Below are positions 54,725 to 62,702 of a DNA stretch of 64,000 nucleotides, piece by piece; the first letter of the stretch is position 1, and the number at the start of each line of letters is the position of its first letter. The notes beneath the pieces were generated by a model. That model ran no database searches. It had not been told where the DNA came from and was given only the letters and a program-made list of their open reading frames with translations. The position numbers and the translations under genes are program-made. This stretch comes from an uncultured Bacteroidales bacterium (GTDB taxonomy: Bacteria; Bacteroidota; Bacteroidia; Bacteroidales; Paludibacteraceae): NCBI GenBank assembly GCA_902792535.1, contig CADAZU010000011.1, forward strand, positions 35,706 through 99,705, given 5' to 3'.

Positions 54725-57544
54725 ATGAAAGAAAATTATCTGGAGTCTCGTCATATCGGACTCACGCCTGAAGACGAAAAACACATGTTGGCTGCTGTGG
54801 GAGCCGAGTCGATGGAAGCGCTCATTAGAGAGACCATGCCGGCGGACATCTTGTTGCCGGAGCCGATTGAGTTGGACCAGCCTCTGACCGAGCAGATGCA
54901 TCTGGAGATAGCGGAAGCGGTGCTCTCGGCGAACACACCTGCCCGTTCCTATATCGGGCGCGGATGGTACGGCGCCATCACGCCTGCCGTCATTCGCCGT
55001 AATATGCTGGAGAACCCTGTGTGGTACACTTCTTACACGCCTTACCAGGCGGAGGTCAGCCAGGGACGGCTCGAAGCGCTTTTTGTCTTCCAGACCATGA
55101 TCTCCGACCTCACCGGGCTGCCTTTGGCGAACTGTTCGCTCCTTGACGAAGCTACTTCGGCGGCGGAGGCGGTGACCATGATGCGCAATTTGCGTTCGCG
55201 CGAGCAGGTCAAAGCGGACGTCCGCAAGGTCTTTGTGGATGAGAAAATCTGGCCCAACACCCTCTCTGTCTTGCGCACTCGTGCGGCGGGGCAGGGTATA
55301 GAGATCGTCCTCGGCTCCTATGCGGACTTCACGCCCGATAGCTCCTTCTTCGGTGCGCTCGTGCAGTGGCCCAACAGCGACGGCTCGATCGAAGAGTACG
55401 ACGCCTTCATCGACGACTGCCATGCGGCGGGGCTCAAAGTGACCGTCGTAGCGGACCTCATGGCGCTGGCGTTGCTCAAGCCGCTGGACGCGGATATCAT
55501 GTGCGGCACGGCGCAGCGTTTCGGCTTGCCGATGGGCTTTGGCGGTCCGACTGCCGGATATATGGCGACCCGCGATGAGTACAAACGTGAGATGCCGGGG
55601 CGCATCATCGGACTGAGCAAGGACGTGCACGAGCATCCGGCTTACCGCCTGGCGCTCCAGACCCGCGAACAGCATATCAAACGCGAACGAGCGACCTCGA
55701 ATATCTGTACCGCCGAAGCCCTCTCGGCTATGATGGCGGGCATGTACGGCGTCTATCATGGCGCAGAGGGCATCCGCTCGATCGCCGAAGGCATCCATGG
55801 CAAGGCGTCGTACCTCAATGAGATGTTGCAGGCGTACGGCTATACCCAGGAGAATGCGGAGTTCTTTGACACCCTCCGCATCACCCGCGAGGGCGACGAA
55901 GGATGGATCGAGCGCGTGCGCGAGAAAGCGGACGAACATAGTATCAATTTCTACTACGACCCTGCCGGATGGATCGGGCTGTCCATAGACGAAACGGTGG
56001 ACATCGACGATATGAACGAACTGATAGAGATCTTCGCTGAGGCTTCGGATAACATGCCGCAGTACGAGGAGTCCGACGAAGCCTTCGAGGGACTCTGGGC
56101 GATCGACGAGAGCCGTGTCCGCGACATCGATTACATGCAGGCGGAGGTCTTCAAACTCTATCATACTGAGACGGAGATGATGCGCTATCTCAAGCGCCTT
56201 GACCGCAAGGATATCAGCCTTGCTACCTCCATGATTCCGTTGGGTTCGTGCACGATGAAGCTCAACCCGGCGGCAGCAATGATCCCGGTTACCTATGGAG
56301 CTGCCATGGCGCCGCATCCGATGGCGCCGGCGGAGCAAGTGGCGGGTTACGAAGCGATCATGGAGCAGCTGCAGGAGCAGCTCTGCGCCATCACCGGCTT
56401 CGACGCGTGCACCCTCCAACCGACCTCCGGAGCCGCAGGCGAATACACCGGTCTGGTGGTCATTCGTGAGTACCTCCGCCGCTTGGGTCAGACCGACCGC
56501 AAGGTGCTGCTCATCCCGGCTTCCGCGCATGGCACCAACCCTGCCTCCTGCGTCCAAGCGGGCTTCATCCCTTGCGTCGTCAAATGCGACGAGCAGGGCA
56601 ACACCGACATCGCCGACTGGAAACAGAAAGCGGAGGAGAACAAAGACACCCTCGCCGGATGTATGATCACATATCCGTCCACCCACGGAATCTTCGAACA
56701 AGCGATCCGCGAAATGATCCAGATCGTCCACTCCAACGGCGGCTATGTCTATATGGACGGCGCGAACATGAATGCCCAGATCGGCTGGACTAATCCGGCG
56801 TTTATCGGAGCGGACGTGTGCCACCTCAACCTGCATAAATCCTTTGCTTCGCCTCACGGCGGCGGAGGTCCCGGTGTGGGGGCTGTCTGCTGTACCGAAG
56901 CCATGGCGGACTGCCTGCCGACCGAAGACGCCAACCGCGTCTCCTCGGCGCTCTACGGCAACGCCAACATGGCGCTTATCTCATGGGGCTACATCGCTAT
57001 GATGGGCGCAGAGGGACTCCGTCATGCGACTGCTGCGGCGATCCTCTCCGCGAACTATATGGCTTCGCGCCTCAAAGACGCTTACGGCGTCGTCTATACC
57101 GGTGCAACGGGTAGAGTGGGGCACGAACTGATCCTCGACTGCCGCCAGTTCCACGCCATCGGCATCACCGAAGCGGACATAGCCAAGCGTTTGATGGACT
57201 ACGGCTACCATGCGCCGACGCTCTCTTTCCCGGTTCATGGCACGCTCATGATCGAGCCGACCGAGAGCGAATCGCTGGTCGAGATAGACCGTTTCTGCGA
57301 CGTCCTGCTCCGGATCCGCCAAGAGATTGCCGACATCGAATCCGGCAAGGCGGACAAGACCGATAACCTCCTTCTCAATGCCCCGCACCCCGAGTACGAA
57401 GTGGTGGCGGACGAATGGACCCATCCTTATTCCCGCCAACAGGCGGCATACCCGACCGAATGGGTCGCGCAGAACAAGTTCTGGTGCCCCGTCGGCAGAG
57501 TGGACAATGGGTTCGGAGATCGTAATTTGGTAGCTAAATTCTAA
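54725..57544 (+). CDS. gcvP: Glycine dehydrogenase (decarboxylating), P protein
   Basis: 939 residues from ATG 54725, the single-chain (A plus B) form. The N-terminus has SRHIGLTPEDEKHML and YTPYQAEVSQGRLEALFVFQ; the C-terminal half has IPLGSCTMKLNPAAAM, QPTSGAAGEYTGL, HGTNPASC and the PLP lysine in HLNLHKSFASPHGGGGPGVG. It decarboxylates glycine and passes the aminomethyl group to H protein. Other glycine-cleavage genes (gcvT, gcvH) are not in the window. Glycine can be supplied by kbl/tdh. Confidence 0.96.
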   Translation: MKENYLESRHIGLTPEDEKHMLAAVGAESMEALIRETMPADILLPEPIELDQPLTEQMHLEIAEAVLSANTPARSYIGRGWYGAITPAVIRRNMLENPVWYTSYTPYQAEVSQGRLEALFVFQTMISDLTGLPLANCSLLDEATSAAEAVTMMRNLRSREQVKADVRKVFVDEKIWPNTLSVLRTRAAGQGIEIVLGSYADFTPDSSFFGALVQWPNSDGSIEEYDAFIDDCHAAGLKVTVVADLMALALLKPLDADIMCGTAQRFGLPMGFGGPTAGYMATRDEYKREMPGRIIGLSKDVHEHPAYRLALQTREQHIKRERATSNICTAEALSAMMAGMYGVYHGAEGIRSIAEGIHGKASYLNEMLQAYGYTQENAEFFDTLRITREGDEGWIERVREKADEHSINFYYDPAGWIGLSIDETVDIDDMNELIEIFAEASDNMPQYEESDEAFEGLWAIDESRVRDIDYMQAEVFKLYHTETEMMRYLKRLDRKDISLATSMIPLGSCTMKLNPAAAMIPVTYGAAMAPHPMAPAEQVAGYEAIMEQLQEQLCAITGFDACTLQPTSGAAGEYTGLVVIREYLRRLGQTDRKVLLIPASAHGTNPASCVQAGFIPCVVKCDEQGNTDIADWKQKAEENKDTLAGCMITYPSTHGIFEQAIREMIQIVHSNGGYVYMDGANMNAQIGWTNPAFIGADVCHLNLHKSFASPHGGGGPGVGAVCCTEAMADCLPTEDANRVSSALYGNANMALISWGYIAMMGAEGLRHATAAAILSANYMASRLKDAYGVVYTGATGRVGHELILDCRQFHAIGITEADIAKRLMDYGYHAPTLSFPVHGTLMIEPTESESLVEIDRFCDVLLRIRQEIADIESGKADKTDNLLLNAPHPEYEVVADEWTHPYSRQQAAYPTEWVAQNKFWCPVGRVDNGFGDRNLVAKF

Positions 57545-57550
57545 ATCCCA

Positions 57551-58507
57551 ATGACCAATCATAAATTCTTCCCCCCTTCACGGGGGGAGCGAGGGGGGCT
57601 TCACCTCCGCCAATACCGCCGCATGTTGCCGTGGATCACGATCAAGGAACTGCTGATGATCGTCATCAGCACGATTCCTTATGCCCTCACGGTCAACCAG
57701 CTTCTGGTGCCGCATGCCATCGTCGGCGGCGGAGTGACGGGTCTGTGCGAGATCATTTATTTTGCAACGAACACGTACGTGCCGATCTGGTTCTCCTCTG
57801 CGCTCATCAATGTCTTGCTGCTTGTTCTGGCGGCAATCACGGTGGGCTGGAGGTATGCCCTCCGCACGATATGGGGTGTCCTCTGGCTCACGATCTGGCT
57901 CAAAGTGATTCCGATTGCCACGATTCCGCTGCTCACGGATTCGTTCATGGCGGTCGTCATTGGAGGTCTCTTCACCGGCTGTTTCCTCGGCATCTGTTTC
58001 CTCAACAACGGCTCCACCGGAGGAACGGATATTATTGCCATGATTGTTAATAAATACCATCACCTGCCAATGGGACGAGTGCTGCTTATGGCGGACATGA
58101 CGGTCATCTCGTCGGCTTTCTTCCTCCCTACCATTCAGGCGGCGGGAACGCAGGGCGCAATAGAGAAGATTCTCTTCGGTCTTACATACACTTTCATGTC
58201 CTCTACGGCGGTGGATTGGGTCATGAATCGGATGAGGCAATCCGTCCAGTTCATGATCTTCACCCAGAAACCCGATGAGATTGCGGAAGCGATCATCACC
58301 CAGGCACACCGTGGTTGTACGATGCTGGAGGGATCTGGCGGTTATACCAAACGACCGATGAAGGTGGTCACGACCATCGCGCGGTCCTATGAATCGGCTA
58401 CGATCTTCCGTCTCGTCCGTGCGATCGACCCCAATGCGTTTGTCAGCCAAAGCCAAGTCCGAGGTGTCTTCGGCCAAGGCTTCGACCCCATGTCCAACGG
58501 CAAATAA
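57551..58507 (+). CDS. YitT-family membrane protein (paralogue 1), palindrome-derived N-terminus
   Basis: 318 residues. Five to six membrane segments (VVGG-type repeats IVGGGVTGLCEIIYF, VIGGLFTGCFLGICFL) then NNGSTGGTDIIAMI, and a C-terminal DUF2179 domain of about 85 residues (TMLEGSGGYTKRPMKVVTTI, then RAIDPNAFVSQSQVRGVFGQ). YitT proteins have no firm function. Residues 6-18 (FFPPSRGERGGLH) are encoded by a G-rich palindrome; a start at ATG 57623 (MLPWITIKEL) would leave it out. It forms a tandem pair with the next gene. Confidence 0.87.
   Translation: MTNHKFFPPSRGERGGLHLRQYRRMLPWITIKELLMIVISTIPYALTVNQLLVPHAIVGGGVTGLCEIIYFATNTYVPIWFSSALINVLLLVLAAITVGWRYALRTIWGVLWLTIWLKVIPIATIPLLTDSFMAVVIGGLFTGCFLGICFLNNGSTGGTDIIAMIVNKYHHLPMGRVLLMADMTVISSAFFLPTIQAAGTQGAIEKILFGLTYTFMSSTAVDWVMNRMRQSVQFMIFTQKPDEIAEAIITQAHRGCTMLEGSGGYTKRPMKVVTTIARSYESATIFRLVRAIDPNAFVSQSQVRGVFGQGFDPMSNGK
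57565..57601. repeat. G-rich palindromic element in the 5' end of the first YitT gene
   Basis: ATTCTTCCCCCCTTCAC, GGGGGG, AGCGA, GGGGGGCTT. It is almost the same as the element at 59136-59171 and read in frame in the same phase. Confidence 0.85.
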
Positions 58508-58521
58508 CAGTTTAACAAAAA

Positions 58522-59529
58522 ATGCGTTACAGCCATTTTTTCAACCCCCACAACGCGCCCAGCACTTCCCGCGTGCGTACCATATTTGAATACCTGGTTA
58601 TCATCATCGGCATCGCCCCCATGGCGCTGATGGTTAACTGGGTGCTCCTTCCGCACGCTTTCGTCGGCGGAGGGCTCACGGGTATCTGTTCGATCATTTA
58701 TTACCTCACGGGCGGTCTCTTTCCTTCGCTCTTCCCGGAGTACGGCGGAGCAATCCCGGTATGGCTTACCACCTTCGTTTTCAATGCGATACTGCTTCTG
58801 ATAGCCGGTTTGACGGTCGGCTGGCGGTTCACGATCCGGACGATGGTGGGAGTGGCGGCAATCACTTTCTGGTATCGCGTCATTCCGATCTTGCCGGAAC
58901 CTATTATTGAAGATCCGTGGTTGGGGGCTATCATCGGAGGTTTCGTCTTCGGGCTCTCGCTCGGATGTGTCTTGGCGGCGAACGGCTCCTCCGGAGGAAC
59001 GGACATCGTGGCGATGATCGTCAACCACTATCGTAATATATCTCTCGGAAATATCATGCTTGCGTGCGACGTAGTCATCATCGCCTCCGCCTTCTTCTTG
59101 CCGCTTCCGGAATCGATGTTGCAGGAATACACCCATTCTTCCCCCCTTCAGGGGGGGATTGAGGGGGGCTTGCTATTCCTTAAAATCAAGCGTGTCCTCT
59201 ACGGTGTGGCAATGACCCTCTCTTATACGGTCGCAGTGGATTGGCTCATGGCGCGCCTGCATCGTTCTGTCCATTTCTTGATTTATTCGTCTAAATACGA
59301 CGAGATCGCCACAGCGATCAATACGACCGTCAACCGCGGAGTGACCGTCTTGGACGGCACCGGCTGGTATTCGAAAAAACCGGTCAAAGTGATCTCCGTT
59401 CTCGTCCGCAAACCCGAGAGTTCGCTTGTCTTCAGTCTCATCCATTCCATTGACCCGGAAGCTTTGGTTTCCATTGCCGATGTCGGCGGTGTCTTCGGCT
59501 CCGGCTTTGACAAAATCAAACCCAAATAA
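58522..59529 (+). CDS. YitT-family membrane protein (paralogue 2) with an in-frame palindrome insertion
   Basis: 335 residues, same layout as the gene before it: membrane segments (FVGGGLTGICSIIYYLTGG), ANGSSGGTDIVAMIV and a DUF2179-type tail (VTVLDGTGWYSKKPVKVISV, ADVGGVFGSGFDKI). Aligned with paralogue 1, it has about 15 extra residues (SSPLQGGIEGGLLF) after SAFFLPLPESMLQEYTH, encoded by the G-rich palindrome at 59136-59171. The insertion lies just before a membrane segment (VLYGVAMTL) that matches ILFGLTYTF in paralogue 1. Confidence 0.88.
   Translation: MRYSHFFNPHNAPSTSRVRTIFEYLVIIIGIAPMALMVNWVLLPHAFVGGGLTGICSIIYYLTGGLFPSLFPEYGGAIPVWLTTFVFNAILLLIAGLTVGWRFTIRTMVGVAAITFWYRVIPILPEPIIEDPWLGAIIGGFVFGLSLGCVLAANGSSGGTDIVAMIVNHYRNISLGNIMLACDVVIIASAFFLPLPESMLQEYTHSSPLQGGIEGGLLFLKIKRVLYGVAMTLSYTVAVDWLMARLHRSVHFLIYSSKYDEIATAINTTVNRGVTVLDGTGWYSKKPVKVISVLVRKPESSLVFSLIHSIDPEALVSIADVGGVFGSGFDKIKPK
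59136..59171. repeat. G-rich palindromic element inside the second YitT gene
   Basis: ATTCTTCCCCCCTTCA, GGGGGGG, ATTGA, GGGGGGCTT; identical to the copy at 57565 over most of its length. The reading frame stays open through it. Confidence 0.9.
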
Positions 59530-59940
59530 CCCTCCCCCCTTAGGGGCTTCGTTGGCTTCGCGTGGCGTAAGCCCCGCGTTCTTTGTTTATTGTCGCGGCA
59601 TCGAATGCCGCGTTGTTATTAGCATTGTTTATTGTTCCGGCATATTATGCCGGCTTTTCCGTCCCGCGGTGTCCTGTGTCCGGCATCTCTGTGTCCGGCA
59701 TCTTTGTTGCCGGATCTCTCCCCCTTTCTCCTCCTCCCTTCCCCCTCTTCCCTTTCTCTCCCTTCCATGCCCCTCACCGTCCCCCTCTCTCCCCCCTTAG
59801 GGGGCCGGGGGGCTTTTCTTTGTCTCTTTCTGTCGCATTTTTGCGACCGGTGGTATAGCGTTTATGCCTCGCGCACCTTTGCGCGAGCCACTTTGTTTAT
59901 TGTGTCCAAATTGAATATGGACGCGGCGTAGCCGCCCTAA
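59530..59940. repeat. Palindrome-rich intergenic island
   Basis: Stems with short loops include CGCGGCAT-CGA-ATGCCGCG (59594-59612), CCGGCAT-ATT-ATGCCGG (59637-59653), GTCGCA-TTTT-TGCGAC (59832-59847), CTCGCGCA-CCTT-TGCGCGAG (59868-59887), GTCCAAAT-TGA-ATATGGAC (59904-59922, one mismatch) and GCGGC-GTA-GCCGC (59923-59935). TTTGTTTATTGT precedes the first and fifth, and ATTGTTTATTGT the second. A CCCCCCTTAGGGGG element with GGGGGGCTT follows at about 59790-59818. No gene is credible here. Confidence 0.85.
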
Positions 59941-60060
59941 ACAGCACCCCCGCTTGCCCTTTCTCTCCCTCCCATGCCCCTCCATCTCCCCTCCCTCCCT
60001 CTTCCCTCTCTCCCGCTTTTCTTCGTTCTGTTGGCGGGACTTTAGTTCCGCCCCCCCCAC
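59700..60060. other. C/T-rich tract with strong strand asymmetry
   Basis: Long runs of C and T on the plus strand (for example CTCCTCCCTTCCCCCTCTTC) broken only by the hairpins. Open frames here (Lys/Glu/Arg-rich on the minus strand) are by-products of this composition. Confidence 0.7.
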
Positions 60061-60109
60061 TAAGAAAAATCGCTCCAAAGACGATTTTTTCTCTTTTTTC
60101 TCTTTTTTC

Positions 60110-60140
60110 TTGCACAATTCAAAAAAAAGTACTACTTTTG
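60110..60140 (+). promoter_or_regulatory. Promoter for the small unknown gene
   Basis: TTG at 60110-60112, 20 bases, TACTTTTG 60133-60140. The leader to ATG 60335 is about 190 bases and contains an 11-bp array. Confidence 0.65.
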
Positions 60141-60166
60141 CACTCAACTTGCTTTCAACTCACCGT

Positions 60167-60232
60167 GATTAGTACAAAATTAGTATATAATCAGTAGGTA
60201 TTTAGTAGGTTATTAGTAGGTGATTAGTATGT
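60167..60232. repeat. 11-bp degenerate array (six units) in a leader
   Basis: Units GATTAGTACAA, AATTAGTATAT, AATCAGTAGGT, ATTTAGTAGGT, TATTAGTAGGT, GATTAGTATGT. The unit resembles the reverse complement of the array at 21761 (GATTCTTAGGT) at 9 of 11 positions. Confidence 0.85.
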
Positions 60233-60334
60233 TATAATCGGCATCATCCCCAGACCATCCTATAACGTACTTATAACGCCAATACCCCAAAAGAATGGCA
60301 AAAAAATGCGATAAACCCTCAAAAACCAAATAAT

Positions 60335-60772
60335 ATGGCTAAAATTTTTTATTCTCCTGGCATCGAGCTGATCAAGGGTGCCTTGGACAGCGACCACAAA
60401 CTCATTAATCGCCAGAAACATCTCCATGACACAGCGGGTGGCGTCTCCAAGAAATGTGCCCCCGAAGTCTATCTCCAGCGGCATAAACGCGACTATGAGC
60501 AAAATCCGCCCAAGGGAGCGGAACTCGCACATTTGCAACATTTTGGAGAAGCTGCCAAACGCACGACCCAATTGATCTATGCCTATAAGTTTCCGGACAC
60601 CGCTACGGAGGAGCAGAAGACCCTCTTGGAGCAATTCAGACGCCGCTTTGAAGCGCAGCTGAAAGGGAACCCGGATCCCCAAGCACCGGTCGATAAAAGT
60701 GGACGGAAGAAACATTATTTCCGCTTTGATAATTTCATTCGTGCTATGATCTATCAAGACCTCAAATCCTGA
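60335..60772 (+). CDS. Unknown small basic protein
   Basis: 145 residues, rich in Lys, Arg and His, without signal peptide or membrane segment. Visible patterns: KIFYSPGIELIKGALDSDHK at the start, several charged helices in the middle (EEQKTLLEQFRRRFEAQLKG) and KKHYFRFDNFIRAMIYQDLK at the end. I do not recognise it. It has a good promoter and a long leader with an 11-bp array, and stands alone between the palindrome island and the lipoprotein pair. DNA or RNA binding would fit its charge but is a guess. Confidence 0.6.
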   Translation: MAKIFYSPGIELIKGALDSDHKLINRQKHLHDTAGGVSKKCAPEVYLQRHKRDYEQNPPKGAELAHLQHFGEAAKRTTQLIYAYKFPDTATEEQKTLLEQFRRRFEAQLKGNPDPQAPVDKSGRKKHYFRFDNFIRAMIYQDLKS

Positions 60773-60800
60773 AAAAAATCAAATCAAAACGCCAAAATCC

Positions 60801-60831
60801 TTGCATATATCAAAAAAAAACAGTACCTTTG
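60801..60831 (+). promoter_or_regulatory. Promoter for the lipoprotein pair
   Basis: TTG at 60801-60803, 20 bases, TACCTTTG 60824-60831, then GCAAAATTG. Confidence 0.65.
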
Positions 60832-60837
60832 CAGCAA

Positions 60838-61131
60838 AATTGAACAACTTACCGCCTATGGCATAAAAACGAATTTTACTGACATACATAATTAAGCATT
60901 TGCTTTATTAGGATATTATCACTCTTCCACAAACAGTAATAGACTTCCGAAATATCGCGAATGTTCACGCTGCAAAGTGTGGACTTTCTGCATATATTGG
61001 AGTCTATGGGAGTGGAAGCCCGATAATACCAATATCAACAAGCGAGAGCCCATACTTTTTTTGTGGTATGGTAATAGCGCAGAAACCAAGCCCGGCGAAG
61101 GTGTAAGAGCCGGAATTAAATACCCATTTTT
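60838..61131 (+). other. Long (about 295 base) leader with possible secondary structure
   Basis: No open frame of note. Possible pairings include TATGGG near 61008 with CCCATA near 61047, and CCGGC (61092-61096) with GCCGG (61109-61113) shortly before the start codon. It does not match any RNA family I can name. Confidence 0.4.
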
Positions 61132-62667
61132 ATGAGAAAAAGCATTCTTTCAACACTTGGCATTGTAGTATGTGCCATGCTATTTCTCGTCTCCTGCGAA
61201 AGCGGTGGAGGCAAAGTCAGTTCCATGCAATTCAAACGGATGAATATTGCCGGCGCAAGAGCGCTGGCGTTGGCTTCAGATGGTAGTAATCAACAGAACG
61301 CACCGGCGCAAATGCCTACGGCATTGATGGATGAGGGAGATCCGGAGTATAATATCTCAAATCCCATTTTTACGGTTTCCGAGGATGGCACGTTGGTAGA
61401 AGTACACTATACCATCGAGGTGGTCGGTAACGGCGAAATCGTGGACATGATCAAGGCGAATATGCGCCTCAAAGCGCAGTACATCTACGCGATCGGTGAC
61501 GAATGGCTCTGGCTCGTCAACTGCGAGTACGACTACCCGGGTATTGATGAGGTCAAAGAGCCCTTGCGCGGTCAGATTCGTAATTTGATGCACGCTGGGT
61601 TTGAGTCGAATTTCCTTGTCCGCAGATCCGACGGTGCACTCTTTGAATGGACGCGTGAGCAAGGCCGTCCTGAACGCGGTCGAGGCTATTGGCGCCCGAG
61701 TGATGTGTATGGCGAAGTGGAAACAATGGGCAAAGATATTTTCTCCTGCCCTTCTATGGGTGGCTTGGATGACTACTACGGACGAGTCTATAAATTGGAG
61801 GACAAAGGCGACTACCTGAATGTAGTGAATATGCTTAACAGTACGCAACAAGCTGAATGTCTGCTCCCCGACAGCCGTGGCATATTCGGCTCTATTATCT
61901 ATGAACAGGGCGCATTCATTTTTCCTGACAAGCCGGGTGAAACCCAATTGGTTTGGTCCAAAACAGAAGAAGGGAAAGAGCCCTATGGCAATATCCATTT
62001 GGTCAGCATAAACAATACATTATATGCTATCGGTTTCAAATATACCGAAGATATGTATGTTACAGATGCTGCGTTATTAGCCATTGAGCATATCACAGAT
62101 CCACAGGATATGTGGATTGCAACAGATGTACTTGTTAATTTTGGTAAAACAACGGCCGAATCACTCCAACAGATATTATGGACTCCCACTGCCACATGGC
62201 CGTTCAAGAGACCGTATAAAACCTCTGTCATGACGTGGTGGCAAGGCAATGCCATCTATTCTGTTGACCCGATAGCCAAGACCGTTGCCAAACGTGTGCT
62301 GCCTGCACACTATCCCGGCGATGAGAATAGTTATTATGACGGCATAGCCTATTCCGTAGACGACCCGCAAAACCCGCTGCCGAGTTCGTTCTATATCTGC
62401 GACCTATCGAAAGATGCCGCCGAGGAAGTGACCGTTGATTACAGCGCTTTGGCTGAATATATGATGAAGATTGTTCCCGGTAAGAGCGGTTCTATCAGCT
62501 ACGATCCCAATACGCAATCGTTCAGATCGTCTCTCATGTTGACGGATGGCACTATGTTGAACATCTATATCTATGTATCCGGCGAATATAAAGGCAAGGC
62601 GCTCGTTTTCCGTGAGGGCGAAAACACCGCCGGACAAGTTATCTCCGTCATGGTGAGACTAAATTAA
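61132..62667 (+). CDS. Lipoprotein of unknown function (tandem paralogue 1)
   Basis: 511 residues. Lipoprotein signal ending VSCESGGG (Cys about 23). The body starts MQFKRMNIAGARALALASDG, then an acidic beta-rich region, IFTVSEDGTLVEVHYTIEVV, GDEWLWLVNCEYDYPG, and later repeated strand units resembling a beta-propeller (LVSINNTLYAIGF, GNAIYSVDPIAKTVAKRVLP). The protein encoded next shares the same plan. I cannot name a family. Expected on the periplasmic or outer face of a membrane. Long leader upstream. Confidence 0.75.
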   Translation: MRKSILSTLGIVVCAMLFLVSCESGGGKVSSMQFKRMNIAGARALALASDGSNQQNAPAQMPTALMDEGDPEYNISNPIFTVSEDGTLVEVHYTIEVVGNGEIVDMIKANMRLKAQYIYAIGDEWLWLVNCEYDYPGIDEVKEPLRGQIRNLMHAGFESNFLVRRSDGALFEWTREQGRPERGRGYWRPSDVYGEVETMGKDIFSCPSMGGLDDYYGRVYKLEDKGDYLNVVNMLNSTQQAECLLPDSRGIFGSIIYEQGAFIFPDKPGETQLVWSKTEEGKEPYGNIHLVSINNTLYAIGFKYTEDMYVTDAALLAIEHITDPQDMWIATDVLVNFGKTTAESLQQILWTPTATWPFKRPYKTSVMTWWQGNAIYSVDPIAKTVAKRVLPAHYPGDENSYYDGIAYSVDDPQNPLPSSFYICDLSKDAAEEVTVDYSALAEYMMKIVPGKSGSISYDPNTQSFRSSLMLTDGTMLNIYIYVSGEYKGKALVFREGENTAGQVISVMVRLN

Positions 62668-62702
62668 AAACTGAAAGGTGAAAAATTGAAAGGAAGAAAG
62701 AT

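Noticed and set aside
54716-56857. A 713-codon open frame on the minus strand inside gcvP
   Set aside because: It mirrors gcvP codon use, has no recognisable motif, and is rich in Arg, His and Val as antisense frames usually are.
59797-60147. Lys/Glu/Arg-rich frame on the minus strand after the YitT genes
   Set aside because: Produced by the pyrimidine-rich tract; low-complexity product with no homologue-like features.
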